DNA of 64,000 nt from Saprospiraceae bacterium (GCA_022841745.1 JALHQW010000016.1:62001-126000); one strand, 5' to 3'. Shown: positions 35,414 to 44,089, counted from the stretch's first letter. Notes: generated from the letters alone by a model not told the origin. A program made the numbers and translations.

Positions 35414-35518
35414 TCAATAATAAGCCCAGGCGTCATCCTTGGTACAGTTACTTAGCAGAACGGCTGCCATGGGCAGTAACACCCCAGTGATGAATAGGGA
35501 AATTCGTTTTTTCATCAT
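35414..35518 (-). CDS. Putative 34-residue lipoprotein micropeptide
   Basis: A short frame starts with two ATG codons and two lysines. A hydrophobic stretch of about 20 residues (ISLFITGVLLPMAAVLL) leads to a lipobox-like LSNC, then TKDDAWAYY and a stop. If made, only about ten residues would remain after cleavage, anchored by lipid. It is the same strand as, and upstream of, the 168-aa lipoprotein gene. The alternatives are a decayed lipoprotein gene whose body is gone, or chance; the well-formed signal makes chance less likely. Confidence 0.45.
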   Translation of the reverse strand: MMKKRISLFITGVLLPMAAVLLSNCTKDDAWAYY

Positions 35519-35955
35519 GTTGGAATTTATAGGTGAACAAATCCAGGGTGTGGACAAAAGGTCAAGTTTCAGTAAAAGCACAGGGAGCGCTCAAACGGTT
35601 AGGGCAATGAGGCAATTTTTCATGATTGAATATTATTGGTTGAATACTTGAGTCAGCCTCTAAGACTTACGGCATAAAATTGTGACAATTCAATTCGTTC
35701 ACGTTCTGCATCAGGCTGCAACTTGTATGACATTTGTTTCATGCGCTCTGACAAACCTTGCATGGTTGGGAGAAGTATTGTATTTACTGGTGAACAGGGC
35801 TATTTTAATGGAGGTTTGGATGGTGGCTACACGCTCTGCGACAAAATTGAAAGCCTTTGCGACGCTTTTGATAACCCTTTTTTTTGGCCTACCCACACCT
35901 TTGCACCATCATTTTTCAACAAAATTTCTTTCACTAAATCAAAAATTTCAAATCA
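35519..35955. other. Intergenic region, no gene seen
   Basis: This 437-base stretch lies between the minus-strand micropeptide frame and the plus-strand NTF2-like gene. Overlapping open frames here lack conserved motifs or convincing starts. The last 100 bases are AT-rich with a T8 run and probably hold the promoter of the gene at 35956, but no -7/-33 pair is clear. Confidence 0.6.
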
Positions 35956-36849
35956 ATGAAAACGTCATTTTTCAGCTTCATCATTCTCCTTTCCGCCAGC
36001 TTGTTTTCCTCAAAAACGGCTGCGCAGGCCGACAACCAAGCAACCTTCGAGACTTACCTAAAGACCGTGTACGGTGCCTTTGAAATAGGCGGCTTCGATG
36101 CCCTCACCAAGTACTACGCCTCCAGCGCCACTGAAGTTAGCCCCGATGGAACACTGCTCAATGGTCTTTCAACCATCCGTGCCAATTGGGCCGAGGCAGA
36201 GAATATGTTCGATGCCAAGCCACAGTTCGAGTACAAGCTGACCACCTGGCGCCTCATGAAGCCCGACGTGGCCATCCTCACTTGGGATGCCGTGGACAAG
36301 TTCAGCATGCAGGGACAGCAAATGGAGTTCAGTTCTACCGCCTCGGCAGTGCTTCGCAAAGAGAAGGGGCAGTGGCTCATCGAGTATTCACAACTGACGC
36401 CGAAGATGCCATTTGAGATGCCCGACCAGCAAGCCGACATCGCCACCATCAAAGCCCTCGGCAAAGAAGCCTATGCTGCTTTTGAGGCCCGTGATGCTGC
36501 CCGCTTCGCCGCTGTTTATGCCGAAGACGTTGACTTCGTCACGCCTTACGGCTATCACCTGAAAGGCCGCAAGGCCGTGGAGCAGGCCCATGTAGAATTG
36601 TTCAAGGCTTGGGCGAACATGCCGAAAAGTAAATTAGAAATTGGCGACCCCAATATCCGCTTTCTCACTCCCGACATCGCCGTTTGCCAGTGGAGCCACA
36701 AGCAAATGATAAACATGGAGGGTAAAACGGTCAAAGAAGAAGCGACCTTCTTAGACGTTTGCCAACGGGTAGATGGAAAATGGCTTGTGACTGGCTTTTC
36801 CATCACGCCAATCCAGCCAATACCGGGCATGGAGGCAGCCAAAAACTAA
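35956..36849 (+). CDS. Exported protein with two tandem SnoaL/DUF4440 (NTF2-like) domains
   Basis: This 297-aa secreted protein has a signal peptide (MKTSFFSFIILLSASLFSSKTAAQA). Two NTF2-like units follow: residues about 30-150 (YGAFEIGGFDALTKYYASSATEVSPDGTLLNGLSTIRANW ... GQWLIEYSQLTPK) and about 160-290 (YAAFEARDAARFAAVYAEDVDFVTPYGYHLKGRKAVEQAH ... GKWLVTGFSITPI). The two units align with each other, so this is an internal duplication. NTF2-like cones bind small hydrophobic ligands or act as hydrolases/isomerases; no catalytic pair is obvious. The cytochrome c gene begins 64 bases downstream on the same strand. Confidence 0.85.
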   Translation: MKTSFFSFIILLSASLFSSKTAAQADNQATFETYLKTVYGAFEIGGFDALTKYYASSATEVSPDGTLLNGLSTIRANWAEAENMFDAKPQFEYKLTTWRLMKPDVAILTWDAVDKFSMQGQQMEFSSTASAVLRKEKGQWLIEYSQLTPKMPFEMPDQQADIATIKALGKEAYAAFEARDAARFAAVYAEDVDFVTPYGYHLKGRKAVEQAHVELFKAWANMPKSKLEIGDPNIRFLTPDIAVCQWSHKQMINMEGKTVKEEATFLDVCQRVDGKWLVTGFSITPIQPIPGMEAAKN

Positions 36850-36913
36850 AGTTTTTAGCCGGGAGGCTGCCCAGCTTCCCGGCCAATCTTTTCACCATTT
36901 AAATTCTTTCCAA

Positions 36914-37837
36914 ATGAAAAAATTCTTGAAATGGACGGGCATCGTCATATTGAGCCTGGTGCTTATTATCCTCCTCGCCGCCTGGTATTTTTCCAGCAGC
37001 TTCAACAACAAATTTGAAAAGGTTTACACCCTGGCCCCAGCAGCTGTCGCCATCCCAACTGATTCGGCGTCCATCGCAAGGGGCAAGGTGCTGGCCGTGG
37101 GCTGCCAGGGTTGCCACGACAAAGACCTCGGCGGCATGGTCTTTTTCGATGACCCAAACATCGGCGTGTTGCCTTCCTCCAACCTGACCCGTGCGGCGGG
37201 CAGCGAGACCGAGGGGTATACCGACGAAGACTTCGTGCGGGCAATCCGCCACGCATTGAATAAAAAGGGCAACCCGCTCATGATTATGCCAAGCGAGGCT
37301 ATTGGCGAACTGAGCGACCAGGATTTGGGTTGCCTCATCGCCTACCTCAAATCGCTACCGCCGATAGACCGAAAGTTCGAGAAGCGGCATTTCACTTTTA
37401 TGTCGCAGGTGATGGCTGGGGCGGGGATGTTTGGCAACCTCTTCCCCTACGACATCATAGACCATGGCAAGCGTAAAAACCTAATTGCTCCCCCAATAGG
37501 AAACAGCCCGGAATATGGCGAATATATTGTGCGCTCGCATAGTTGCAAATCCTGCCACGGTGCCAATTTTGGCGGCGGCAAGTCGCCCGACCCAGTGTCG
37601 CCGCCCGTGCCCAACATTTCGAAAAGCGGCAACGCTGGCAAGTGGACGAAGGACCAGTTCATCGCTTTTTTCAAAACTGGAAAGACCCCGGACGGTCGGT
37701 TGCCGAACCCTAAGTTCATGCCTTGGGAGGGCTTGGGCGCTCTGTCTGACGTGGAAATCGAGAGCGTTTACAATTACATCCATTCGCTGCCACCAGCAGT
37801 TGCTGACAATTCACAAACAGCTACAAAATCAAATTGA
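36914..37837 (+). CDS. Membrane-anchored diheme cytochrome c
   Basis: This 307-aa protein has an N-terminal membrane anchor (residues 6-27, WTGIVILSLVLIILLAAWYF) and two c-type haem domains facing the periplasm. The first has CQGCH at 64-68 with a likely distal Met in PLMIMPSEA. The second has CKSCH near residue 212 with Met in PKFMPWEGL. Each domain ends with DLGCLIAYLKSLPP or EIESVYNYIHSLPP, the usual cytochrome c C-terminal helix. It should shuttle electrons to a periplasmic oxidase or from a dehydrogenase; partners are not in the immediate operon. Confidence 0.92.
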   Translation: MKKFLKWTGIVILSLVLIILLAAWYFSSSFNNKFEKVYTLAPAAVAIPTDSASIARGKVLAVGCQGCHDKDLGGMVFFDDPNIGVLPSSNLTRAAGSETEGYTDEDFVRAIRHALNKKGNPLMIMPSEAIGELSDQDLGCLIAYLKSLPPIDRKFEKRHFTFMSQVMAGAGMFGNLFPYDIIDHGKRKNLIAPPIGNSPEYGEYIVRSHSCKSCHGANFGGGKSPDPVSPPVPNISKSGNAGKWTKDQFIAFFKTGKTPDGRLPNPKFMPWEGLGALSDVEIESVYNYIHSLPPAVADNSQTATKSN

Positions 37838-37952
37838 GATGACAACCAACAATTCTTTTTTCAAACTGGCAGGGGCTGGTTGGGTTGGGTTTTGACTAAA
37901 AAATCAGGAACGGCCTGAATTGCTTGGTTGGAGGTTAGCGTAACCATCAACA

Positions 37953-38072
37953 AACCTTCAAACCTTCAAACCTTCAAACCTTCAAACCTTCAAACCTTCA
38001 AACCTTCAAACCTTCAAACCTTCAAACCTTCAATCCTTCAATCCTTCAATCCTTCAATCCTTAAATCCTTCA
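37953..38072 (+). repeat. 15 tandem 8-bp units (AACCTTCA / ATCCTTCA) abutting the cupin start
   Basis: Ten perfect AACCTTCA units at 37953-38032 are followed by five ATCCTTCA-type units to 38072, one of which reads ATCCTTAA. The start codon is at 38075, so the whole 5-prime leader is repeat DNA with no G on the sense strand. An open frame from ATG 37928 reads through the array in frame as TFKPSNLQ octapeptides. Confidence 0.95.
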
Positions 38073-38074
38073 AA

Positions 38075-38626
38075 ATGACTTACGAACATCCGCATACCAT
38101 CGAAAACGGGACCGGCGAGCGGCTCATTTACAAGCGCCTCGTCAAAGACGAAACAGGCGAATGGCTTGACTGGGAGAATGAAGTGGCACCGAATTGTGGC
38201 CCGCCCATGCATGTCCATTTCAAGCAAGAAGAAGGCTTGACCGTTGTTGCGGGGAAAATGGGCGCTCAGATTTTGGGCGAAGCCCCCAGGTTTTACGAAG
38301 CAGGAGAGTCGGCCGTTTTCAAAGCGGGCGTGCCGCACAAGTTCTGGTGTGTTGGCGACGAGCCGCTTCGCTGCAAGGGTTATGTGCGCCCTGCCCACAA
38401 TTTCGAGTACTTCCTGACGGGCATCTACGGTAGCATGAAGGCCAACGGCGGCAAGCAGCCCGGCGCTTTCGATGCAGCCTATCTCCTCGACCGATACCGC
38501 TCGGAGTTTGACATGCTTGATATTCCAGGCTTCGTGAAAAAGGTGATTTTCCCGGTGGCGTTGTTTTTCGGTAAACTGTCAGGCAAGCAACGAAAATATG
38601 AGGGAGCACCAGCGCCATTAGTTTGA
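38075..38626 (+). CDS. Cupin-domain protein
   Basis: This 183-aa cytosolic protein has one cupin barrel over residues about 30-125. Motif 1 includes PPMHVHFKQEEGLTVVAG (His/His/Glu metal-type ligands). Motif 2 is around GVPHKFWCVGDEPLRCKGYVRP. A helical tail follows (DRYRSEFDMLDIPGFVKKVIFPVALFFGKLSG). The small-molecule substrate is unknown. A second cupin gene with a similar helical tail follows 75 bases downstream, so the two may act together. The upstream in-frame ATG at 37928 only adds repeat-encoded TFKPSNLQ octapeptides. The 8-bp array at the start may alter expression through slippage. Confidence 0.85.
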   Translation: MTYEHPHTIENGTGERLIYKRLVKDETGEWLDWENEVAPNCGPPMHVHFKQEEGLTVVAGKMGAQILGEAPRFYEAGESAVFKAGVPHKFWCVGDEPLRCKGYVRPAHNFEYFLTGIYGSMKANGGKQPGAFDAAYLLDRYRSEFDMLDIPGFVKKVIFPVALFFGKLSGKQRKYEGAPAPLV

Positions 38627-38701
38627 CCTCAACTAAATAAAGGTTGGTTTCAAGATTCTTGACTGGCCTGAACCAATTTTCACTTTCAAAATCTTTCATT
38701 A

Positions 38702-39277
38702 ATGAATACCACAACCTATCCGACCATCGGGTGGGGCAAAGAGACTTTTTTGCCCCTTACACTTACGGAAAGCACTTGCGAATTTAACTGGGCCATGCAG
38801 CCGGGCGGTGCCGTTCCTGAACACTATCACGAAGCCTCCGACGAAATTTTTGAAATACTGGAAGGGGAACTGACCTTTATCGTCGCTGGCCAACCCATCC
38901 TGAAAAAGGCTGGTGAAACCTTCACCGTGACCCGCATGACGCCGCATAGCCTGCACAACCGTAGCCAACAGCCCGTGCACTGCCGGGTGAGCTTCACGCC
39001 TGCTGCCGACCAATCGAAGTTTTTCCAAGTGCTGATTTTCCTGAAAGGCGAGGGCATCGAGGACATGGGCGCCTTGTTTAAGGCGATGTACATCTTCGAC
39101 CAATTGGGCTACCGGGAGTTCAGTACGGTGAAGGGTGGCATGAAGGCTTTAATGGGCTTGATGATGGGCTGTTTCAAGCTGTTTGCCCCACTCGCGGGAT
39201 GGTCAAAACTCGTCAAAAAATATGTGCAAAATGAAGTGAAGCCAAAGCTTCATTTTAACTCGGGTGAAATGATCTAA
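38702..39277 (+). CDS. Cupin-domain protein
   Basis: This 191-aa protein has a clear cupin_2 barrel: PEHYHEASDEIFEILEGELTFIVAG (metal ligands H, H, E), then GETFTVTRMTPHSLHNRSQQPVHCRVSFTPA (second motif His). The C-terminal 80 residues are helical and hydrophobic (FKAMYIFDQLGYREFSTVKGGMKALMGLMMGCFKLFAPLAG), similar in plan to the tail of the preceding cupin. The metal site looks intact, so a dioxygenase, isomerase or sugar-binding role is possible. The substrate cannot be predicted. Confidence 0.87.
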   Translation: MNTTTYPTIGWGKETFLPLTLTESTCEFNWAMQPGGAVPEHYHEASDEIFEILEGELTFIVAGQPILKKAGETFTVTRMTPHSLHNRSQQPVHCRVSFTPAADQSKFFQVLIFLKGEGIEDMGALFKAMYIFDQLGYREFSTVKGGMKALMGLMMGCFKLFAPLAGWSKLVKKYVQNEVKPKLHFNSGEMI

Positions 39278-39293
39278 AAAAAGATGTGAAAAC

Positions 39294-39324
39294 TTGTAGA
39301 AGTCACTGGTTTTCAACACCTTTG
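39294..39324 (+). promoter_or_regulatory. Candidate promoter of the 134-aa membrane protein
   Basis: TTG at 39294-39296 and CACCTTTG at 39317-39324 (seven of eight to TAnnTTTG) are separated by 20 bases. The start codon is 93 bases downstream. Confidence 0.35.
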
Positions 39325-39416
39325 GCGTTCTCCCACACACTACATACAGCGCTTTTCGACCCAAGTTACCCTCTTCGTAATTCATCATTTTTTCACCAAC
39401 TTAAACAATCAGCTTT

Positions 39417-39821
39417 ATGGAAAAGAAAATTCTATTCGGAACCCTCGGCGCTTGGGTCGTCGGCACGTTGGTCTCCATGGCCATCTTCATGGGCATCCTC
39501 GGTGGTCAGGCCGAGCAGTGGATGGCGACTTACAAGGACTGCCTGAACGAAATGAACATGGTCTGGTGGTTTGTCGGCGGACTGGTCATTTCGCTTTTTA
39601 TGGCCATTTTGTTGTACCGTTTTGGCGTTAGCACCTTCAAGGGGGGGGCCATTGCCGGGGCCTGGATTATGTTCTTCATCGTGCTTTGGTACGGCATCTC
39701 CAATGCCTCTACCTTCACGGCATACCCTTGGAGTTGGTTGCCCTACGACATCATTGCCAATGTGGTTACAGCGGCAATTGCTGGCGGCACCATCGGTTGG
39801 ATTTATGGCAAGGTGAAATGA
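39417..39821 (+). CDS. Small integral membrane protein, unknown function
   Basis: This 134-aa protein has four hydrophobic segments, near residues 5-27, 45-67, 75-95 and 107-130 (IANVVTAAIAGGTIGWIYGKV). A short loop after the first helix carries KDCLNEMNMVWW. It has no catalytic or transport signature that I recognise. The upstream region has a promoter candidate and the downstream region has a strong terminator, so it is probably a single-gene unit. Confidence 0.8.
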   Translation: MEKKILFGTLGAWVVGTLVSMAIFMGILGGQAEQWMATYKDCLNEMNMVWWFVGGLVISLFMAILLYRFGVSTFKGGAIAGAWIMFFIVLWYGISNASTFTAYPWSWLPYDIIANVVTAAIAGGTIGWIYGKVK

Positions 39822-39840
39822 TTTAAAGCACCTAAACCCA

Positions 39841-39882
39841 GCGGCATTTCAAAAGTCGTTTTGAAATGCCGCTTTTGTTTTT
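39841..39882 (+). terminator. Intrinsic terminator
   Basis: GCGGCATTTCAAAA (39841-39854) pairs perfectly with TTTTGAAATGCCGC (39859-39872) around a four-base loop, followed by TTTTGTTTTT. Confidence 0.9.
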
Positions 39883-39919
39883 AATTTCGACGCAGATTTT
39901 TGATGAAAACAATCTGCCC

Positions 39920-42808
39920 ATGTTTCGCAAACTATTCCACCTTGCCGTCCTGACCCTTGCGACCATGCCGCTTCTTGCGCAGCAATCCAATGCTGACAGC
40001 CTGCGAAGCCTGTTTTTAATGGAAAAAGACCCCCTGAAAAAAGCGCATCTTTACTACGACCTCGCCGATTTTTTGATGAAGGAAAAACCGGAGGCAGGAC
40101 TTGCATTCGCTGATACGCTTGAGCAAATGGCGAAAGCGGCACGAGACCTCAAGAGCCGTGCAAGGGCCGAAATCCTCAGGGGATATTCACTTTACGAACA
40201 AGGGAAATATGCAGATGCCATGCCCCCATACAAGCGGGCGCTTGCGATTGCCATGAAGACCACCGACCTCGAATTGCAAGGTAAAGCACTCAATTCAGTG
40301 GGGAATGTGTTCCATAATATAGGCCGCAACGACAGTGCCATCGTTTACCTGATGCAAGCTGCAAAAATCAAGGAGCAATTGGGGAATATGAAGGACGTGG
40401 CGGCGGCATATTCCAATATTGGCAATGTTTTTAGCGATGAAAAATCGCCTGACAAAGCCATTGAATGGCTGGAAAAATCCTTGGCCATCCGCCTCGCCTT
40501 ACCCGATGGAGAGAAGGGTGCCATCGTATGCTACAACAACCTCTCGGTCGCCTACAATGGTAAGGAGGACTACGACAAGGCCATTGAATACGCACAGCGG
40601 GGTTTTGACCTCGCCATACAAACCGGCAACAAATTCCATGCAGGTGTACTTGCGGGCAGCCTGGGTCATCTTTGGCTCGAAAAACGCAACCTCGACAAGT
40701 CCATTGAAATGAGCAATCTGTCCGTGAAACTACTGACGGAGACCAACCGCCGCTCTAACCTTGTCTTTCCCTATACCAATCTCTCCGAAGCATGGTGGCG
40801 CAAAGGAAATTACCAAAAAGCGCTGGAAACCAATCAGTTAGGCTACGCTATCATGGAGGAACTGAAGCTCATTGAACCCCTGGAAGTGTACTATGAGAAC
40901 TTTGCGAACGTCTATGAAAGCCTGGGCGACCACAAACAAGCGCTTGTCTGGTTTAAAAAATTCATGGTGCTGGACGATTCCCTGTTCAACAAAGAGAAAC
41001 TGGAAGCCATTGCCGAGGTGGAGGCAAAGTTTGAAACCGAAAAAAAAGAGGCGCAACTTGCCAAGCAAAAATTGGATTTGGAAAGGCAGTCGAGCCAGAA
41101 GCGAACCATTCTCATCAGCGCCATTGCAGCCATGCTGGCACTTGGGGGCGGGTTCCAATATTTCAGGAACAAACAAAAAATCAAGCAAAAAGAAACCGAA
41201 CTCGCCGCCCAACTCGAACACGCCGAGGCCGAAAAACTGCGGGAAATGGACACCCTAAAATCCACTTTTTTTGCCAATATCAGCCATGAGTTCCGCACGC
41301 CGCTGACGCTCATCGTCAGCCCGTTGGAGCAGATGATAAACGGCTCATTCCAGGGCGATTTTCAGAAATACTACCGCATCATGCACCGCAACGGCAAGCG
41401 GCTGCTCGACCTCGTGAACCAACTCCTCGACCTCAGCCGATTGGAGGGTGGCAAGCTGAAATTGCAAGTTGTCGAGGGTAATTTGTCGGGTTTTGTAAAA
41501 GCTGTGGCCTATTCCTTCGAGAGTTTGGCCATGCGAAAACAGGTTGATTATCAGGTGATTGTGGAAGATACACCTGCGACTTGCTATTTCGACAAGGACA
41601 AGGTGGAGAAGATTTTGAACAACTTGATTTCCAATGCCTTCAAGTTCACCAATGACGGGAAGCGGATTGTGGTTGCATCGTCCATTGCCGAAGGCAAGGC
41701 AGTTTTCACAGTGAAGGACGAGGGCATGGGAATAGCTCCTGAACAGTTGCCGCATATTTTTGAGCGCTTCGCAAAAACCGTGACTTCGGAGCTGCAGCCC
41801 GGCAGCGGCATCGGCTTGGCCTTGACAAAAGAACTGGTGGACCTGCACAAAGGCAAAATCGAAGTGGAGAGTAAGGAAGGAAAGGGGACTATTTTTAAGG
41901 TGACGTTGCCAGTTGATAAGACTGTTTTCGATGATAATGAAATCAATTTTAGCGCACCAAATATCATTCAGCAAACAACAATTTCAACCTCACAAACACC
42001 GGGGGTAAAATCTGCGATAACAATTTCGGCTGACTTCCAATCCGCAATCCGCAATCCCCAATCCCCAATCCTTCTTGTCGTCGAAGACAATCCCGATGTG
42101 TGCAACTACATCGCCGACCAGTTCCGGGAACATTATCAAATCATCGAGGCGGAGAACGGACGGCTTGGCCTCGAAAAAGCCCTCGAAACGACCCCCGACC
42201 TTATCATCAGCGACATCATGATGCCGGAAATGGACGGGACGGAGTTTTGTAAGTTGTTGAAAACCAATGAGAAAACAAGCCATATCCCCGTCGTGATGCT
42301 CACCGCTCTCGCCGAGCAGGGCGACCGCCTCAAGGGCCTCGAACTCGGTGCCGACGATTACCTCATCAAGCCCTTCGATGCCAAGGAACTGACCGTTCGG
42401 GTGGCCAATCTCATTGCCGGTCGGCAAAAACTGCAGGAGCATTACCGACGCTCACTGAACAGCTTCGCACCCATAGCCGAGGTGAAGGCAGAGAGCGTGG
42501 ACGCTGTTTTTTTGAAAAAAGTGCGGGATGCCGTGGAGGCGAACTTGGAGGAAGAAAACTTCAGCGTTGTTGAACTTAGCAGCCATGTAGGTATGAGTCG
42601 GAGCCAATTGCACCGCAAGCTGTCGGCGCTGACGGGCTTCTCACCCAACGAAGTCATACGCAATATGCGCCTCGAACGGGCCAAGCAACTGCTGGAAAAG
42701 CGGGCGGGCAATGCCTCGGAGGTGGCCTATATGACGGGCTTCAACTCGCCAGCGTATTTTGCGAAGTGTTTTAAAGACTATTTTGGGGTGACGCCGAGCG
42801 ATATCTAA
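39920..42808 (+). CDS. TPR-type hybrid two-component (HTCS-like) regulator
   Basis: This 962-aa protein has a signal peptide (MFRKLFHLAVLTLATMPLLAQ; start at 39920). About 370 residues of TPR repeats follow (AKAARDLKSRARAEILRGYSLYEQGKYADAMPPYKRAL, GNVFHNIGRNDSAIVYLMQAAKIKEQL). One membrane helix lies near 395-413, then a coiled coil and HisKA with FANISHEFRTPLTLI (about 453). HATPase follows (DEGMGIAPEQLPHIFERF, GSGIGLALTKELV), then a receiver (VVEDNPDVCNYIADQF, ISDIMMPEMDG; about 717-830) and an AraC HTH (about 870-960). The sensor is not the glycan-sensing propeller, so the signal may be intracellular or stress-related. The kinase-receiver linker is encoded by five 7-bp intergenic-type repeats. 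Confidence 0.95.
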   Translation: MFRKLFHLAVLTLATMPLLAQQSNADSLRSLFLMEKDPLKKAHLYYDLADFLMKEKPEAGLAFADTLEQMAKAARDLKSRARAEILRGYSLYEQGKYADAMPPYKRALAIAMKTTDLELQGKALNSVGNVFHNIGRNDSAIVYLMQAAKIKEQLGNMKDVAAAYSNIGNVFSDEKSPDKAIEWLEKSLAIRLALPDGEKGAIVCYNNLSVAYNGKEDYDKAIEYAQRGFDLAIQTGNKFHAGVLAGSLGHLWLEKRNLDKSIEMSNLSVKLLTETNRRSNLVFPYTNLSEAWWRKGNYQKALETNQLGYAIMEELKLIEPLEVYYENFANVYESLGDHKQALVWFKKFMVLDDSLFNKEKLEAIAEVEAKFETEKKEAQLAKQKLDLERQSSQKRTILISAIAAMLALGGGFQYFRNKQKIKQKETELAAQLEHAEAEKLREMDTLKSTFFANISHEFRTPLTLIVSPLEQMINGSFQGDFQKYYRIMHRNGKRLLDLVNQLLDLSRLEGGKLKLQVVEGNLSGFVKAVAYSFESLAMRKQVDYQVIVEDTPATCYFDKDKVEKILNNLISNAFKFTNDGKRIVVASSIAEGKAVFTVKDEGMGIAPEQLPHIFERFAKTVTSELQPGSGIGLALTKELVDLHKGKIEVESKEGKGTIFKVTLPVDKTVFDDNEINFSAPNIIQQTTISTSQTPGVKSAITISADFQSAIRNPQSPILLVVEDNPDVCNYIADQFREHYQIIEAENGRLGLEKALETTPDLIISDIMMPEMDGTEFCKLLKTNEKTSHIPVVMLTALAEQGDRLKGLELGADDYLIKPFDAKELTVRVANLIAGRQKLQEHYRRSLNSFAPIAEVKAESVDAVFLKKVRDAVEANLEEENFSVVELSSHVGMSRSQLHRKLSALTGFSPNEVIRNMRLERAKQLLEKRAGNASEVAYMTGFNSPAYFAKCFKDYFGVTPSDI
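42037..42071 (+). repeat. Five 7-bp (G/C)CAATCC units inside the HTCS linker
   Basis: CCAATCC, GCAATCC, GCAATCC, CCAATCC, CCAATCC are perfect tandem units within the open frame. They encode the AIRNPQSP linker between HATPase and receiver. The same word lies upstream of the GT2 start at 2153-2182. Confidence 0.95.
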
Positions 42809-43992
42809 GCCTTGTTCCTCGCCTCCTCCGCCGACCTCGTTTCCTTCGACAGTTCTCGCCAAAGATACCTCGCTGCCCATCGGTGCCCCTCACCCAACGC
42901 AGCTGCCGCAATCATTTCCCCCAACACAGGCCCCATTTTCATGGCATGACCACTGCCGCCTGCACCAACCGTCAAATTATTGAGGCGGGGATGGCGGTCA
43001 ATCCAGAAATGGCCATCCAAGGTGTCGCAATAGAGGCAGCGGCGGGTATATACGATGGGTGCATCGGCCAAGGCGGGGATGCTCTCCCGCAGAAAGTCAC
43101 GCAGTTGCGCCAAGTCCGTATCGTAAACCACCCGCTCGTCGTGTTCAGGGTGCAGTTCTAGGCCGGGGCCGTGGTTGGCGATTTTCACCACACCAGCTGC
43201 GGGGTGCAATGGGAAGCCGTACCAGCCTGTGGATGCGATGGCTGCCCCAAAAACCGTGAAATTAGGAAAGGTGAAAAGCTCCGGTCGGTCGGGCTTTAAA
43301 TGGAAGACGGGGTGGCCAGTGGCTTTCATCACCCCCTGTAATTCGGGCAGCAGTGTATGCGTGAAATGCCCCGCACAGACGATGAAATGACCAGCCTTGA
43401 ACTCGCCGCCTTCCCTTGTCTTCACACAGGCCACCTGCCCATTTTTTTCTTCAAAAAAAGAAGCGGTCTGCCCTTCGTGTATGTCCACGCCGAGTTGCGA
43501 AGCATAGCCCGCCAAAGTGGTAATAACCTTCGAGGACTCCACATACCCCGCCCTTCGATGGATGAACCCATCCATATAAACTTCGGGATTGAAAGCAGGG
43601 TAGCGTTCCCTAATCGCCTGACTGTCAAGGCGTTCGGGCTGGTGTCCTTTGCGGAGCAAGTTCTGATAGCTGGTATTTTCAAAGCTGTTGGAATTGGGGT
43701 CCAACGGCTGTTTCATCAACAACAAAAAGCCAGTTTCATGGTAGAGCGTTTCGTTGAAATGCTCATTCCAAGCCTTCCACCCGCTGATGCAGTGGTCGGC
43801 CATGTCCATGTACTCGGTGTCGGAGCCATACTCCATCCGCACGATTTTGCTGATGTCGGTGCTGGCTGCCAAGGGGTGGGGGAGCGAATCGGGGTTCAGC
43901 AGGCCCACCGAATGGCCCCGTTTGCGCAGTTCGATGGCCGTGCTAACGCCCATGATGCCGCCGCCGATGAGGAGGAAATCATAGTTTTTCAT
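42805..43992 (-). CDS. FAD-dependent amine oxidase, monomeric sarcosine oxidase / SolA-like
   Basis: This 395-aa flavoprotein of the DAO/MSOX family has FLLIGGGIMGVSTAIELRKRGHSV (FAD-binding GxGxxG) at the N-terminus. SKIVRMEYGSD (the sarcosine oxidase arginine/tyrosine segment) and FVIHRRAGYVESSKV follow. The C-terminal RCLYCDTLDGHFWIDRHP has a cysteine where MSOX binds FAD covalently, followed by VGAGGSGHAMKMGPVLGEM. It would oxidise N-methyl amino acids or a related secondary amine, producing H2O2. It is divergent from the tetR gene across a short region containing a palindromic operator candidate. Its stop overlaps that of the convergent HTCS gene by four bases. Confidence 0.92.
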   Translation of the reverse strand: MKNYDFLLIGGGIMGVSTAIELRKRGHSVGLLNPDSLPHPLAASTDISKIVRMEYGSDTEYMDMADHCISGWKAWNEHFNETLYHETGFLLLMKQPLDPNSNSFENTSYQNLLRKGHQPERLDSQAIRERYPAFNPEVYMDGFIHRRAGYVESSKVITTLAGYASQLGVDIHEGQTASFFEEKNGQVACVKTREGGEFKAGHFIVCAGHFTHTLLPELQGVMKATGHPVFHLKPDRPELFTFPNFTVFGAAIASTGWYGFPLHPAAGVVKIANHGPGLELHPEHDERVVYDTDLAQLRDFLRESIPALADAPIVYTRRCLYCDTLDGHFWIDRHPRLNNLTVGAGGSGHAMKMGPVLGEMIAAAALGEGHRWAARYLWRELSKETRSAEEARNKA

Positions 43993-44037
43993 GTTGTAAA
44001 GGTAGCGCCTTGCCTTAAAATAAATATTTTACCAAAA

Positions 44038-44069
44038 TTTTGAAAAATAAACCAATTGGTCTATTTTTG
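44038..44069 (+). promoter_or_regulatory. tetR promoter with palindromic operator in its spacer
   Basis: TTTTG (44038-44042), a 19-base spacer, and TATTTTTG (44062-44069) match the Bacteroidota -33/-7 consensus perfectly. The spacer contains the perfect 10-bp palindrome ACCAATTGGT (44051-44060). Symmetry extends outward with AAAAATA and TATTTTT one base away. A repressor bound here would block RNA polymerase, so autoregulation is likely. The divergent amine oxidase start is 59 bases from the palindrome. Confidence 0.65.
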
Positions 44070-44089
44070 TCCCATCTTTACATTTGAGT

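Noticed and set aside
35682-36083. 133-codon frame ahead of the NTF2-like gene
   Set aside because: It overlaps the signal peptide of the NTF2-like protein in another frame and has no recognisable domain.
37953-38072. CRISPR-like array upstream of the cupin gene
   Set aside because: The units are 8 bp with no spacers and no cas genes nearby; it is a simple tandem repeat.
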